A stretch of DNA of 64,000 nucleotides from CBDCRK01 sp965220955 (GTDB lineage: Bacteria > Desulfobacterota > Binatia > Bin18 > CBDCRK01), in assembly GCA_965220955.1 (NCBI GenBank), contig CBDCRK010000035.1:1-64000 (forward strand). The letters run 5' to 3'. The notes under the pieces were generated by a model. It was not told where the DNA came from and did not search any database. It saw only the letters and a list, made by a program, of their open reading frames with translations. The position numbers were made by a program, and so were the translations under genes. Below, one piece after another: positions 42,076-51,509 of this stretch (position 1 is the first letter of the stretch; each line of letters starts with the position of its first letter).

Positions 42076-43125
42076 ATGCCAGACAAACCATTAGCCAACC
42101 AAAGCCATGGCTGGCTAATGGTCCTGCTCCTTGCCCTTGCCCCTTTCTTCCTTCTCCAGTGCGCCAGCCCGGAGCCGCCCGCGGGTAAGACTACCTCCGG
42201 CAAACAAGTGTTAGCCAAAGCCGGGGACACAGAAATCACCGAGGAGGACATCCAAGAGAGGATTCGCGGGCAGCTGCTTAGGATCAATAACCAGATCTAC
42301 ACAATCAAGAAGAGGGCCCTTGACACTGTAGTAGCTGAGCTGCTTCTGGAAGAGGAAGCCCGGAAACGCAACCTAACCAGAGGGCAGCTTCTTGAGCAAG
42401 AGGTCCCGGCAAAGGTTGCCCAGGTAAGCGACGCCGAGGTGGAACAATACTATAAAGCTAATCAGAAGCGCCTCAAAAAGCCTCTAGAAGAACTTAAGCC
42501 CCGACTAGTCCAACAGCTCACCAACGCCAAGCAGCGGGAGCGCAGTGCTGCCTTTTATCAGGAATTACGCAAGGCCGCCCAGGTTCAGGTTTTCCTTCAA
42601 CCTCCTATTATACACGTAGCTACAGACAGCGCGCCCGCGCGGGGGCCGGCTAATGCCCCGGTAACCATTGTTGAATTCTCTGACTTTCAATGACCCTACT
42701 GTGCTCGAGTTCAGTCTGAACTCGCCAAAATCAGGGAAACATACAAAGACAAAGTCAGGATCGTGTACAAGGATTTTCCTCTAGCTATGCATAAGAACGC
42801 CCCGAAGGCAGCCGAAGCTGCCCACTGCGCTGGCGAGCAGGATAAGTACTGGGAGTATCATGATGTACTCTTTGCCAACACAAGAGCACTAGAGATAAAA
42901 AACTTAAAAAGGTATGCTGCCGACCTGCAACTAGACACGGCCCAGTTTAACATCTGCCTAGACAGTAGCACATATGCGGCGCAGGTTCGCAAGGACGTTT
43001 CCCAGGGACAAGAAGCCGGGGTAAGCGGGACTCCTGCGTTTTTCATCAATGGTCGTTTTCTCTCCGGCGCCCAGTCGTTTTCTACATTCCAGGAAATTAT
43101 TGATGAGATGCTGGCGTCCTTATAA
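42076..43125 (+). CDS. SurA/PpiC-like and DsbA-like lipoprotein with in-frame TGA (selenocysteine)
   Basis: The gene reads through an in-frame TGA at 42691-42693 (codon 206), giving 349 residues. ATG 42076 has GCGGAGGAAA upstream. A lipoprotein signal (FFLLQC, Cys36) leads to a parvulin-chaperone-like helical N-domain (KAGDTEITEEDIQERI, AELLLEEEARKR). The C-domain is a DsbA/DsbG-type thioredoxin: VTIVEFSDFQ, then TGA, then PYCARVQSEL, with VYKDFPL, the AAHCA helix and SGTPAFFINGR (cis-Pro). TGA stands exactly where the first active-site cysteine of CxxC belongs. With the hairpin described separately, selenocysteine (UPYC) is the best reading. It would be an exported thiol/selenol oxidoreductase. 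Confidence 0.88.
42691..42726 (+). promoter_or_regulatory. bacterial-type SECIS hairpin after the TGA codon
   Basis: After TGA 42691-42693 the mRNA folds with CGAGTTCA (42706-42713) paired to TGAACTCG (42717-42724), a perfect 8-bp stem. The apical stretch is AGTCT with G-T at 42714-42715, 21-22 bases past the TGA. In E. coli fdhF the G-U lies at a nearly identical distance in a C-AGGUCU-G loop. The position and loop match the SelB-binding rule. Confidence 0.8.
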
Positions 43126-43216
43126 AAAGCGCTCAGCAATCAGCTGTCAGCCTTGGACCAAGTAGGAAGTGTAGATACTCAGCAGATCCCATCCATACTT
43201 CATAAAAGCTGAACGC

Positions 43217-44506
43217 TTATTCTCCAATCAGTGTATGGGCGGTAGCCGAGGCGATTCTTACCCATACTAGATCTCCTGGCTTAATCCCCTTTCCAGGAAA
43301 AACTGTGGTCTTAAATTGTGGGGTTTTTCCGGCCAACCAGCCTTTCTGCCGCTTGGCTGGACCTTCTACCAGGGTCTCAACCGTTTGACCAACGAGCCCC
43401 CCGTTCCTCTCGGCTGAGATGACTTCCTGAAGTTTAATGATCTCTTGGAGTCGTCTGCCCTTTTCCTTCTCTGAGACTGTCTCCCCCCATTTGTATGCTT
43501 TGGTACCCTCACGAGGAGAATATTGAAACATAAAGGCGTGGTCATAGCGGACCTCAGCCATGAACTTATAAGTGGCAAGAAAATCCTCTTCTTCCTCCCC
43601 AGGAAAGCCAACAATAATATCTGTGGATAGAGCAAGACTAGGAATCGCTCGGCGCAGGCGGCCCACTAGGTCGGCATACTCCTCTACCATATACCCCCGA
43701 TCCATACGTCCAAGGACTCGGTTAGAGGCTGACTGCAGAGGTAGATGAAGATAGGGGGAGATCTTCTTGCAGTTGGCCATGACCCCAATAAGCTGCTCGG
43801 ACATATCGGCGGGATGAGGAGAAGTAAATCGGATGCGCTCAATGCCATCAATAAGGCTGGTTTGACGTAGGAGTTCAGCAAAATCACAGTCCCCATCACG
43901 GTAGGCGTTAACCGTCTGCCCAAGATAAACCACCTCTTTATACCCTTCCTCTGCTAAAACCCCGGCTTGCCGGAGAAGGGCCGACGCTGGTATGCTACGC
44001 TCCCGTCCCCGCACATAGGGTACAATGCAAAAAGTGCAAAACTTGTCGCATCCTCGCATTACCGTCACCCAGGCTCTAACTCCCCGGCCGTGGGCCGGGA
44101 TGATGTCCGCATAAGTCTCCTCTCGGCCCAAACGGACATCTACCAACGGGTCTGTTTTCTCTCCAGCAAGCAAGCCGGGCAAGCGGCGGTAGGCATCCGG
44201 GCCAACAATGAAATCAAGAAACGGAGCTTTATCCAGCAACCGTTCACGGTGATGTTGGGCCATGCAACCGGCAAGTCCCAAAAGAGTGCCTGGTTTCCCT
44301 GCTTTATAGCGAACCAGGTCTCCTAGCCGTCCGAGCACCCGCTCCTCCGCATGCTCACGGATAGCACAGGTATTAAGCAGGATAACATCGGCTTCTGCTG
44401 GGGTCTGGGTTTGCGTGTATCCATGGGGCCGTAACAGGCCCACGAGCAGCTCGGTGTCAGCAATGTTCATCTGGCAGCCATAGGTTTCAATATATACTTT
44501 TCTCAT
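43217..44506 (-). CDS. miaB: tRNA 2-methylthio-N6-isopentenyladenosine37 methylthiotransferase
   Basis: The 429-residue radical-SAM protein has the three MiaB parts. The N-terminal UPF0004 domain has cysteines in YGCQMN, LLNTCAIRE and GLAGCMAQ for the auxiliary cluster. The radical-SAM CxxxCxxC motif is CDKFCTFC. The C-terminal TRAM domain is ETLVEG, GLAGKTPQFKTTVF and LVWVRI. ATG 44506 starts the family sequence (MRKVYIETYGCQMN). It adds sulfur and methyl to A37 of tRNAs reading UNN codons. Confidence 0.96.
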   Translation of the reverse strand: MRKVYIETYGCQMNIADTELLVGLLRPHGYTQTQTPAEADVILLNTCAIREHAEERVLGRLGDLVRYKAGKPGTLLGLAGCMAQHHRERLLDKAPFLDFIVGPDAYRRLPGLLAGEKTDPLVDVRLGREETYADIIPAHGRGVRAWVTVMRGCDKFCTFCIVPYVRGRERSIPASALLRQAGVLAEEGYKEVVYLGQTVNAYRDGDCDFAELLRQTSLIDGIERIRFTSPHPADMSEQLIGVMANCKKISPYLHLPLQSASNRVLGRMDRGYMVEEYADLVGRLRRAIPSLALSTDIIVGFPGEEEEDFLATYKFMAEVRYDHAFMFQYSPREGTKAYKWGETVSEKEKGRRLQEIIKLQEVISAERNGGLVGQTVETLVEGPAKRQKGWLAGKTPQFKTTVFPGKGIKPGDLVWVRIASATAHTLIGE

Positions 44507-44631
44507 GACTCTCAGGCTATATATCGCCTCTCTGCAGGGCAGGCAATGGTCTTCTCCATCCCCGTTACTGTTGCAACCCATGCTCCCTAGTGGTACATTT
44601 TGCTCTTAAACCCCCAGGAGAGACGAAGACC

Positions 44632-44829
44632 ATGCCGCAAGCCAGTTTTCAGCAGCTCGAAGCCTCCTTGCTTTACTGTCCCAAGTGTCGACAGGCTATG
44701 CCGGTACGCAAAAAACTGCTCCTGATTGTGCCCGAAGGGGAAAAGTATGAGTACCTCTGTACCCAGTGTGCTTCTACCTGTGGGACCAAGATCGAGCAAG
44801 AGGATTTCCAGACCCGCATCCTAAGATAA
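44632..44829 (+). CDS. small zinc-ribbon protein
   Basis: The 65-residue protein has two CxxC pairs, YCPKCRQAMPV and YLCTQCASTC, spaced for one zinc ribbon. No other domain is present. ATG 44632 has CAGGAGAG upstream; the frame is open to 44590. It is divergent from miaB. The function is unknown. Confidence 0.7.
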   Translation: MPQASFQQLEASLLYCPKCRQAMPVRKKLLLIVPEGEKYEYLCTQCASTCGTKIEQEDFQTRILR

Positions 44830-44932
44830 GAGTTACACCACCATCTTCACTGGACCACAGTAATCCTTGCAAATTTTAGGGTAAAGGCCCTTCTTACTTT
44901 TCACTTCTACCTTTCCCTGCTATATAAAAACC

Positions 44933-45451
44933 ATGGCAGTAAAAGAGCACCATAAAAAAGCTCGCAAGAGCGTGGGCTGCGCGGTAATCACCATAAGCGA
45001 CACACGCACAGAAGAGACCGACTCCAGCGGCAGGCGCATCAAAGAACTGCTTGCCGACCAAGGGCATCTGATCACTTCTTACCAGATCCTTAAAGACGAA
45101 CCCAGTGACATCGGAGCCGCGCTTCGCCATTTACTAACCGATCGTGAGACTGATGCCGTGATCACTAACGGAGGGACGGGTATCGCCCCACGTGATACGA
45201 CCTTCGAGACAATACGCTACTTGCTCGACAAAGAAATTGAAGGCTTTGGGGAGCTGTTCCGAGCCTTGAGCTATCAGGACATTGGAACAGCGGCTATGCT
45301 CAGCCGAGCTGTTGCCGGCGTGGCTAAGGGCAAGGTAGTGATTTCTCTTCCCGGCTCAACAGGAGCAGTAGAGTTAGGCATGACCAAAATCGTGCTACCA
45401 GAGCTCGGACATATGATCTTTTTGCTCAAGGGAGAAAAGCATGGTCATTAA
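44933..45451 (+). CDS. moaB: molybdopterin adenylyltransferase/MoaB-type protein
   Basis: The 172-residue protein has the MoCF-biosynthesis fold: AVITISDTRTEETDSSGRRI, EPSDIGAALRHLL, VITNGGTGIAPRDTTFE and ISLPGSTGAVELGM. These bind the dithiolene precursor in MoaB/Mog enzymes. It is the first gene of a cluster with moaD and moaE. The choice between MoaB and Mog names is not settled by sequence. Confidence 0.92.
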   Translation: MAVKEHHKKARKSVGCAVITISDTRTEETDSSGRRIKELLADQGHLITSYQILKDEPSDIGAALRHLLTDRETDAVITNGGTGIAPRDTTFETIRYLLDKEIEGFGELFRALSYQDIGTAAMLSRAVAGVAKGKVVISLPGSTGAVELGMTKIVLPELGHMIFLLKGEKHGH

Positions 45452-45698
45452 GCTGCGCTTCTTTGCCTCTGTGCGTGAGCGCCTGGGTATAGCCGAGACC
45501 CTCTGGCAGGGATCAGATCATGAAACCGTGGGCACTATCTGGGAAGCACTCAAGCGTAACCATCCCGAGCTAGCATTGCTGGAGAAATCACTTGCCTTTG
45601 CTGTCAATCAAGAATACGTGAGCAGAGACTATCCCCTCAAAGATAATGACGAGCTAGCTCTGATCCCACCCGTGAGCGGTGGAAGAGGTGACAGATGA
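45441..45698 (+). CDS. moaD: molybdopterin synthase small subunit MoaD
   Basis: The 85-residue ubiquitin-fold protein begins with MVIKLRFFASVRERLG and ends near DNDELALIPPVSGG, the functional diglycine. Four more residues (RGDR) follow before the stop, which overlaps moaE. Normally the glycine pair is the very end and carries the thiocarboxylate, so the tail would need removal or the protein is inactive as read. Its start overlaps moaB by 11 bases. Confidence 0.9.
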   Translation: MVIKLRFFASVRERLGIAETLWQGSDHETVGTIWEALKRNHPELALLEKSLAFAVNQEYVSRDYPLKDNDELALIPPVSGGRGDR

Positions 45699-46168
45699 CC
45701 ATAAACCCAATCTTCTGCAAGACCACCTTGGAGCCGATTGTGCTTCAGGATTTGCTTGATTTTGCCAGTGACCCGGGTGCTGGCGCAATGGTTACATTCA
45801 TTGGCACCACTCGTAACACCAATGAGGGCCGGCAGGTGATTCGTTTGGAGTATGAGTGCTATCCGGGGATGGCAGAAAAAGAGATGGAAAAGATTGCTAC
45901 GGAAGCCCTCAGCCGCTGGCAGGTAAAGAAAGTGGCTATTGTCCACCGCCTTGGTCGGGTGGACATTGGTGAAGCGAGCGTAGCCATTACCGTCTCATCG
46001 GGCCATCGCCATCAGGCATTCGACGCTTGTCACTTCATCATCAACCAACTCAAGGAAACAGTGCCTATCTGGAAAAAAGAGCTGTACGAGGGTGGGGAGC
46101 TCTGGATTGGCTCCCAGACTGGAGGGCAGGGAACCTGGCAAAAGGTCGAAGAGGGAAAAGAAGCATAA
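45695..46168 (+). CDS. moaE: molybdopterin synthase large subunit MoaE
   Basis: The 157-residue protein has GAMVTFIGTTRNTNEGRQV, LEYECYPGMAEKEM, HRLGRVDIGEASVAI, and VPIWKKELYEGGELWIGS, whose lysines transfer sulfur. Its ATG overlaps the moaD stop (ATGA). With MoaD it converts precursor Z to molybdopterin. Confidence 0.95.
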   Translation: MTINPIFCKTTLEPIVLQDLLDFASDPGAGAMVTFIGTTRNTNEGRQVIRLEYECYPGMAEKEMEKIATEALSRWQVKKVAIVHRLGRVDIGEASVAITVSSGHRHQAFDACHFIINQLKETVPIWKKELYEGGELWIGSQTGGQGTWQKVEEGKEA

Positions 46169-46205
46169 GGCCGGGCTAGCAAAAAGGTGTTTTCACGAGG
46201 TCGTG

Positions 46206-47063
46206 ATGGACATTCACACCATTGGTATTGTTGGCTCAGGACAGATGGGTAGCGGTATTGGTCAGGTTGCCGCGCAGACAGGATTTAACGTTGTCTTGTA
46301 CGATATCTCTGAGGAGATTATCAACCGCGCTTTAGACAACGTCACTCGTGGGCTTACCCGACTGGCTGAGCGGGGCAGACTGAAGCCGGAGGAGCAGCGG
46401 GAGATCCTGGCCCGCTTCCATGGCACGGCTGATTTCGCTGAGCTCTCGCGCTCCGACCTTATTATCGAGGCCGCGTCTGAAGACCACGAGATTAAAAAAG
46501 AGATCTTTCAACGCCTCGATCAGATCACCCAACCGGAGGTTACCCTGGCAAGCAACACCTCCTCGATCTCCCTCACCCAGCTTGGTGCCGTCACTAAGCG
46601 GCCGGACAAAGTGATCGGCATGCACTTCATGAACCCACCCGTGGTCATGCAGCTTGTCGAGATTGTACAAGGGTTGGCCACCTCAGAAGAAACCCTGCAT
46701 GTGGTAGACGAGCTGGCCAAGAAGATGGGCAAAACGACCATTCAGGCCAAGGACTACGCCGGATTTATTGTCAACCGCATTCTCCTGCCAATGATCAATG
46801 AGGCCATCTATGCCCTCTATGAGGGGGTAGGTTCAGTCGCAGATATTGATCAAGGGATGAAGCTAGGCACCAACCAGCCGATGGGTCCCCTAGCACTGGC
46901 CGACTTAATTGGCTTGGACACTTGTCTGGCCGTTCTGGAACGCCTGCACCACGGCCTAGGCGACGACAAATATCGCCCCTGCCCGCTGCTACGCAACTAT
47001 ATAGCCGCGGGTTATCTCGGCAAAAAGGCGGGTAAGGGATTTTACGACTACGCAAGGACATAA
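46206..47063 (+). CDS. 3-hydroxyacyl/3-hydroxybutyryl-CoA dehydrogenase
   Basis: The 285-residue protein has the NAD motif IGIVGSGQMGSGIGQVAAQ, ASNTSSISLTQL and GMHFMNPPVVMQLVEIV with the catalytic His, and the C-terminal dimerisation domain (GFIVNRILLPMINEA, DLIGLDTCLAVLERLH). It oxidises 3-hydroxyacyl-CoA with NAD. ATG 46206 is the family start. It follows moaE closely and may share its transcript, though it has no evident link to molybdopterin. Confidence 0.92.
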   Translation: MDIHTIGIVGSGQMGSGIGQVAAQTGFNVVLYDISEEIINRALDNVTRGLTRLAERGRLKPEEQREILARFHGTADFAELSRSDLIIEAASEDHEIKKEIFQRLDQITQPEVTLASNTSSISLTQLGAVTKRPDKVIGMHFMNPPVVMQLVEIVQGLATSEETLHVVDELAKKMGKTTIQAKDYAGFIVNRILLPMINEAIYALYEGVGSVADIDQGMKLGTNQPMGPLALADLIGLDTCLAVLERLHHGLGDDKYRPCPLLRNYIAAGYLGKKAGKGFYDYART

Positions 47064-47242
47064 GTAAAATCTGGTATGACGGGGTGTCCTTCTTACTCTC
47101 ATTTCACTCCACAGCTCACTGAGTTCAAAAGCATCTTAAGTCTCCGGGCAGCACTCCAGTAGTGTAGCGGGCAAGCAGAAATGTCATACAGATCCTGCGG
47201 ACAGAAAAACAAAAAGATAACCTGGCAAAGTTCTTCTGGGAC

Positions 47243-47575
47243 ATGGCCAAGGTTTCCTTCACCGTACTGGTTATTACGCCGTTGGCTAGGCCAGAAGCGG
47301 TACAGGCGATCTCGTTAACTGTCGTATTCCTTATCTTCCTTGCTATAGGATTAGTCGGCCTCTTCATTGCTCTCACCGACAAGGGCCTCAATTGGAACAA
47401 GGGTGACGACGGCCAGTGCATACGTACCGCACTATTCGAGATGAAGGCCGCCGTAGTGCCGGGAAAGATTTCGTCGATCAGAGGGAGGGCTGCTACCATC
47501 TGCTCTTCTGTCCTCCCTCTGCCAACCTCCATCCCAGCGTTACTCTTCGTCTTTATTAAAAAAGACGGCAAATAA
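47243..47575 (+). CDS. small two-helix membrane protein
   Basis: The reading frame is sensible from before the ATG: KQKDNLAKFFWDMAKVSFTV then LVITPLARPEAVQ and LTVVFLIFLAIGLVGLFIAL, two membrane segments with a short loop. No start codon is clear before ATG 47243. After about residue 45 the sequence becomes unstructured, so the real C-terminus may be lost by a frameshift. The function is unknown. Confidence 0.45.
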   Translation: MAKVSFTVLVITPLARPEAVQAISLTVVFLIFLAIGLVGLFIALTDKGLNWNKGDDGQCIRTALFEMKAAVVPGKISSIRGRAATICSSVLPLPTSIPALLFVFIKKDGK

Positions 47576-47599
47576 GGGAAGAAAAGGGAGGCACAGGCC

Positions 47600-47797
47600 T
47601 CCCCTGAGGTACCCGTCAAGCTCTACGTTGAGGGAGAGATTGGTGGTAGGGTCTCGTTCGGTATTCGATACTGAAACCCTTACCTGGTCGTCACGAGCGA
47701 CTATCGACAAAGAGATGGAAATGTCCGCTGCCCACGCCGCTGACGCATTGCGCAGCAGCAGAACAACGGCCAAAACGGTGCTGGCGGAATTGCGCAT
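47600..47797 (-). pseudogene. truncated exported protein
   Basis: From 47797 the minus strand reads a signal-peptide-like start (STVLAVVLLLRNASAAWA), then ISLSIVARDDQVRVSVSNTE and NLSLNVELDG. This is the beta-rich style of a periplasmic protein with a tandem-like fold. After about 65 residues the frame becomes meaningless. It overlaps the neighbour on the other strand. The family is not recognised. Confidence 0.4.
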
Positions 47798-47885
47798 TCC
47801 CTTGTTATTTTCTGTTATTTTCTATTCAACGCCGATTTTTGTGGACGGAAATCCACTCACAATTGTCTATCTACCGCGTGGGGAG

Positions 47886-48797
47886 TCACGGGTACTCGAA
47901 GGCCACCGGTAGGTTGTCCAGCCACGGGATAGGCGGGCACGCTTTGTCCAAAGCGGCTTCGCGCAGGATGGGGTTGTGAGCTCGCTTGTCGAAACGCACC
48001 ACGAGGCGGTCGGCCTGGACTTCGAGTGAGCCAGCGGTTTGGACGAACTTGCGATAGAGTTGTTTGGGTTGGGCTTGGTCAAAGCCATGCAACTGGGAGG
48101 CTAACCAGAGATAACAGCTGTTGGCTAGGACTGTCAGGGCTACATCTGCATCCACATTGAGGCGTACCTCACTGGCCAAGCAATCGAGGTGAAAGAAATT
48201 GACCGAGATGCCCAAGCTGTCTTCCACACTGTTGCGTTGGGTATAGCGAGTGATGAGCTCACGGGCACTGACCTCAAAGTTGTTGGAGATTAGTAGTGTG
48301 GGCTGGGCTCGACCCAGGCCCGTGATGGCCAATTGACGCAGGGAACCTTTGTAGCCGCGCAGCTTAATGGTTTCGTCTAGGTAGCGGACTTGGCAGTGGC
48401 GACGTTTGGGGATGGTAAGCACCGTACGCTGCCAGGCGTTAAAAGGCAGAGCTTGCAAGCGACGTAATAGGGCGACCCCCCGACGCCGAATGGTCATAAA
48501 GTAAATGCCCCGCTGGTTGACACGAGACAATGGGGCATAGGGAGCTAACTTGGAGTCGAAGTAGAGCCAGTGGGGGTCCTGGCCAGCAAGGGTATGCCAG
48601 AACTCCACAAACCGCATTAGCTCTCCCGCCTGATCGGCGCGGGTGAGATTAGCGTTGGCGTAGCACAGCAGGCGGCTTTGGGGGTCATGGGCGAAAAAGG
48701 TCAGCATCCTGGTGCCCCAATGCTTTTGATAAATGCCTTTTGCATACCCACAACGCCACCATGTATATAGAGTTCGATCTGATCTCCTTCCTCCCAA
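47886..48797 (-). pseudogene. IS4-superfamily transposase, N-terminus lost (copy 1)
   Basis: The 303 residues cover the catalytic second half: ELMRFVEFWHTLAGQDPHWL with YFDSKLAPY (first acid region), IPKRRHCQVRYLDETIKL and ELITRYTQRNSVEDSLG (late Glu), NFFHLDCLASEV, ending RAHNPILREAALDKACPPIP. It shares this whole sequence with copy 2 at 59875-60693. The chain lacks the N-terminal domain expected of a DDE transposase. The IS family is not assigned. Confidence 0.65.
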
Positions 48798-48924
48798 TAT
48801 CGGGAGATTATAAATGCGCGTCCGTTTTTCAACTGAACAAGGAAGCAGAGCTAACCAAGGGATATGCTAAGAGCATGATGATGGCCATTATTAGAGTCGA
48901 CTTTTTCATTCCTCAGTCTCCTCT

Positions 48925-49188
48925 TTAGAAGGATGATAAAAGAAACGCGATTATGGCCAGAAAGGCAATGGCTAAGCCGCAGAGAATATAGAAGGCTAGA
49001 GCCATAGGATCGCCCTCGGCAGCGGCAACAAAATCGGACCAGTAAAGGACAAACCCCCAGTATAGGACAAAGAGATAGGTCACAATAAAGCCGAACTGAG
49101 TGCGACCCAAGAGCATAGAGATACTTACAAGACTCACAAAGAGGCCCATCTGCCAGGCTGGAATAACAAGGTTGACTTCCCCAAGCAT
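48925..49188 (-). CDS. small membrane protein
   Basis: The 87-residue protein from ATG 49188 has three hydrophobic helices (VIPAWQMGLFVSLVSISMLLG, TYLFVLYWGFVLYW, ALAFYILCGLAIAFLAIIAF less a few residues). TTG 49206 would extend it by six residues. No family is recognised. The 249 bases to its right hold no gene that I can support. Confidence 0.45.
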   Translation of the reverse strand: MLGEVNLVIPAWQMGLFVSLVSISMLLGRTQFGFIVTYLFVLYWGFVLYWSDFVAAAEGDPMALAFYILCGLAIAFLAIIAFLLSSF

Positions 49189-49437
49189 CTGTAGGGTGTG
49201 TAACAATGTCCAATAGTGATAACCTGCTCATACTGCCTTATTTCGGCAAAGCTTAAAGGCTCTTTAATCCTCTTTGTTAATGGCTCCTATGGTTTTGACC
49301 CTACAGTAAAACCTTATTTCATTCTATATTATCTCTTGGCAGGAGCAGATACAAAGAGATGTTCTTGTCAACCTGACTCTGTCAACTTGGCCTTACCTCC
49401 CTTCTGGTTGCTTCTATGATTATACCTGTAGCTTATC

Positions 49438-50406
49438 CTATCTGCTAACCCTTTCTACTTCCTGAAGGTTCAGGCAGTGAAGTGGTGATAGTCCGGTTCG
49501 CACCCGATTGACATTTTCTGCCAGTACCTGGGTGATATCATGGTATGACGTGTCAGTTACCCCGGCAATATGCGGGGTGGCAATAACGTTATGGCGAAAA
49601 AGGATATCGTTAGGATCAGTTGGTTCATCCCAAAAAACGTCAAGACCAGCCCCGGCAATTTGTTCCTGTGCCAGAACATTAACCAGCGCCTCATAATCAA
49701 TTAACGGTCCCCGGCCAACGTTGATTAGAAAAGCGTTACGGCGCATTCTGGCTAGCTCTTTGCTACTGATGATGCCTCTTGTCTCGGTAGTGATGGGGAG
49801 GGCGAGGATAATAAAATCCGATTCTTGCAAGAGAAAGGGCAGATTCTCCTGCCCCCCCAGAAACTCTATGCCTAGCTCTCTTCTGATCTCTTCTGCAGGG
49901 TGATGTTTAATCCCCAGGATCCTCATCTTGAATCCCTTAAGCCGTTTAATCAATTCTTTGCCAATGCTTCCTACTCCCACTACCCCTGCTGTTTTACCCT
50001 GTAGAGAGGTGCCCAGTGGAGAACCGAAAAGGCGACGCTGTACATTTTTTTGTGCCTGAGGCAGCCACCGGGCAAGTGCGAGCATGAGAAAGATAGCATG
50101 CTCAGCCACAGAAAAAGCGTTGCCCGTGCCGATACCCGGCACATTAGCCACGTAAATCCCTCTTTGACTGGCTGTAGGGATGTCCACTCCCTCCAGACCC
50201 ACACCAAACTGGTGGATCAGGCGAGCAGAGGTATGGGTGATGATACCGGCATCTACGCGATACATAGCAGGAATGATTACATCAGCGTCTTTGGTGCCCT
50301 GCTGTACCTCTGGACCTGGACAAGAGAGAATCTCGTCTGCGGGCAGGTATTGCTGCAGTGTTTCAGCACAATGGGGAAAACAATCTGTACAAATTACAAC
50401 CTTCAA
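49438..50406 (-). CDS. D-isomer-specific 2-hydroxyacid dehydrogenase
   Basis: The 322-residue protein has the N-terminal substrate domain and an NAD domain with VVGVGSIGKELIKRLKGF. Catalytic residues are visible as Arg in INVGRGPLID, Glu in DVFWDEP and His in ATPHIAGVT. It resembles the phosphoglycerate/glyoxylate reductase group. It interconverts a 2-hydroxyacid and a 2-oxoacid with NAD(P)H; the substrate is open. It is 12 bases after a cation efflux gene. Confidence 0.9.
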   Translation of the reverse strand: MKVVICTDCFPHCAETLQQYLPADEILSCPGPEVQQGTKDADVIIPAMYRVDAGIITHTSARLIHQFGVGLEGVDIPTASQRGIYVANVPGIGTGNAFSVAEHAIFLMLALARWLPQAQKNVQRRLFGSPLGTSLQGKTAGVVGVGSIGKELIKRLKGFKMRILGIKHHPAEEIRRELGIEFLGGQENLPFLLQESDFIILALPITTETRGIISSKELARMRRNAFLINVGRGPLIDYEALVNVLAQEQIAGAGLDVFWDEPTDPNDILFRHNVIATPHIAGVTDTSYHDITQVLAENVNRVRTGLSPLHCLNLQEVERVSR

Positions 50407-50418
50407 AGCGCTCGCTCC

Positions 50419-51297
50419 CTAAAACGTGGTCAGCTCGTTCTGCTGGCGGTCCTGTGGCTCGAGCTGAATAGTAATATGCTTGATCCCAAAGGCATCCTGA
50501 ATGCGCCCGTCTAATGTGTCTAACAACCCATGGGGGTCCCACTCTCCGTCCACCACTGCGTGTGCACTCAACGTGAAGATACCCGAAGTGAGGGTCCAGA
50601 TGTGAAGGTCATGGATCTGCTGCACTCCTTCGACCTCTTCCATAACTTTTTGTACCTCCTCCAGGCTGATGTGCCGTGGCGTAGCTTGCATGAGAATGTC
50701 TATCGAGTCGCGTACCAGGCCAAAGGAGCTGAGAAGAATAAGCAGACCAATTCCCAGACTGGCCACCGAGTCGGCCCAGTGCCAATCGGTAAACAGAATC
50801 ACCATGCCTGCGGTGATTGCGCCAATAGACCCCAGAGCATCACTTACTACATGCAAGAATACACCTCGGAAGTTGAGGCTGCGGCCGCGGGAAGGGCTGA
50901 GGATCCAGGCAGTGATAAGGTTAACGCCAAGACCCACAGACGCAATGAGGAGCAGACCCTGGCCTTTAACCTCGGGCGGGCTGAAGAAACGATGATAAGC
51001 CTCGTGGAAGATCACCCCGGCTATTAGCCATAGTGCCAGTCCGTTGACAAAGGCAGCAAGGATCTCTGCTCGATAGTAACCAAAGGTCTTTTGCGATGTA
51101 GCTGGCAGTGCGGCAATATAGGCGGCAAAGAGGCCCAGTCCCATAGCCCCTACGTCCGAGAGCATATGTCCAGCGTCAGACATAAGCGCCAAACTGTTAA
51201 TGAACCATCCTCCCACCAGTTCGACTGCGCAATAACTCCCCGTCAATCCCAGCGCTAGCCTTAACCGCCGTCTGTCTTGATCGTGAGCCTGTTCCAT
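50419..51297 (-). CDS. czcD: cation diffusion facilitator (zinc-type)
   Basis: The 292-residue protein has six membrane helices. The first transport motif is LALMSDAGHMLSD (His and Asp) and the second is HVVSDALGSIGA. The cytoplasmic C-terminal domain follows with VQQIHDLHIWTLTSGIFTLSAH. The pattern is that of Zn2+/H+ antiporters of the CzcD/ZitB type. It exports divalent metals. ATG 51297 is the start. Confidence 0.9.
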   Translation of the reverse strand: MEQAHDQDRRRLRLALGLTGSYCAVELVGGWFINSLALMSDAGHMLSDVGAMGLGLFAAYIAALPATSQKTFGYYRAEILAAFVNGLALWLIAGVIFHEAYHRFFSPPEVKGQGLLLIASVGLGVNLITAWILSPSRGRSLNFRGVFLHVVSDALGSIGAITAGMVILFTDWHWADSVASLGIGLLILLSSFGLVRDSIDILMQATPRHISLEEVQKVMEEVEGVQQIHDLHIWTLTSGIFTLSAHAVVDGEWDPHGLLDTLDGRIQDAFGIKHITIQLEPQDRQQNELTTF

Positions 51298-51509
51298 GGT
51301 CAGTCTTTATAACGAGTTGGCAGAATCTCAGCCGGGTATATTATACCATGACTTGTCCATTCTCCAACAGCACTCCTTACTTCATTCGGCAACCGTTTGT
51401 GCTAAGCCCTTCAATTTTGGTCCAGGACAAGTTTGTCAAAGCCCCCTGGCGGGACTCCCTTCTTTACTACCGGCAAAAACTTTCTGGTAACTGTGGACAA
51501 TTATTGTGT

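Noticed and set aside
47125..47619. Minus-strand 164-residue ORF
   Set aside because: It opposes a more protein-like plus-strand frame, and its sequence shows no domain or signal.
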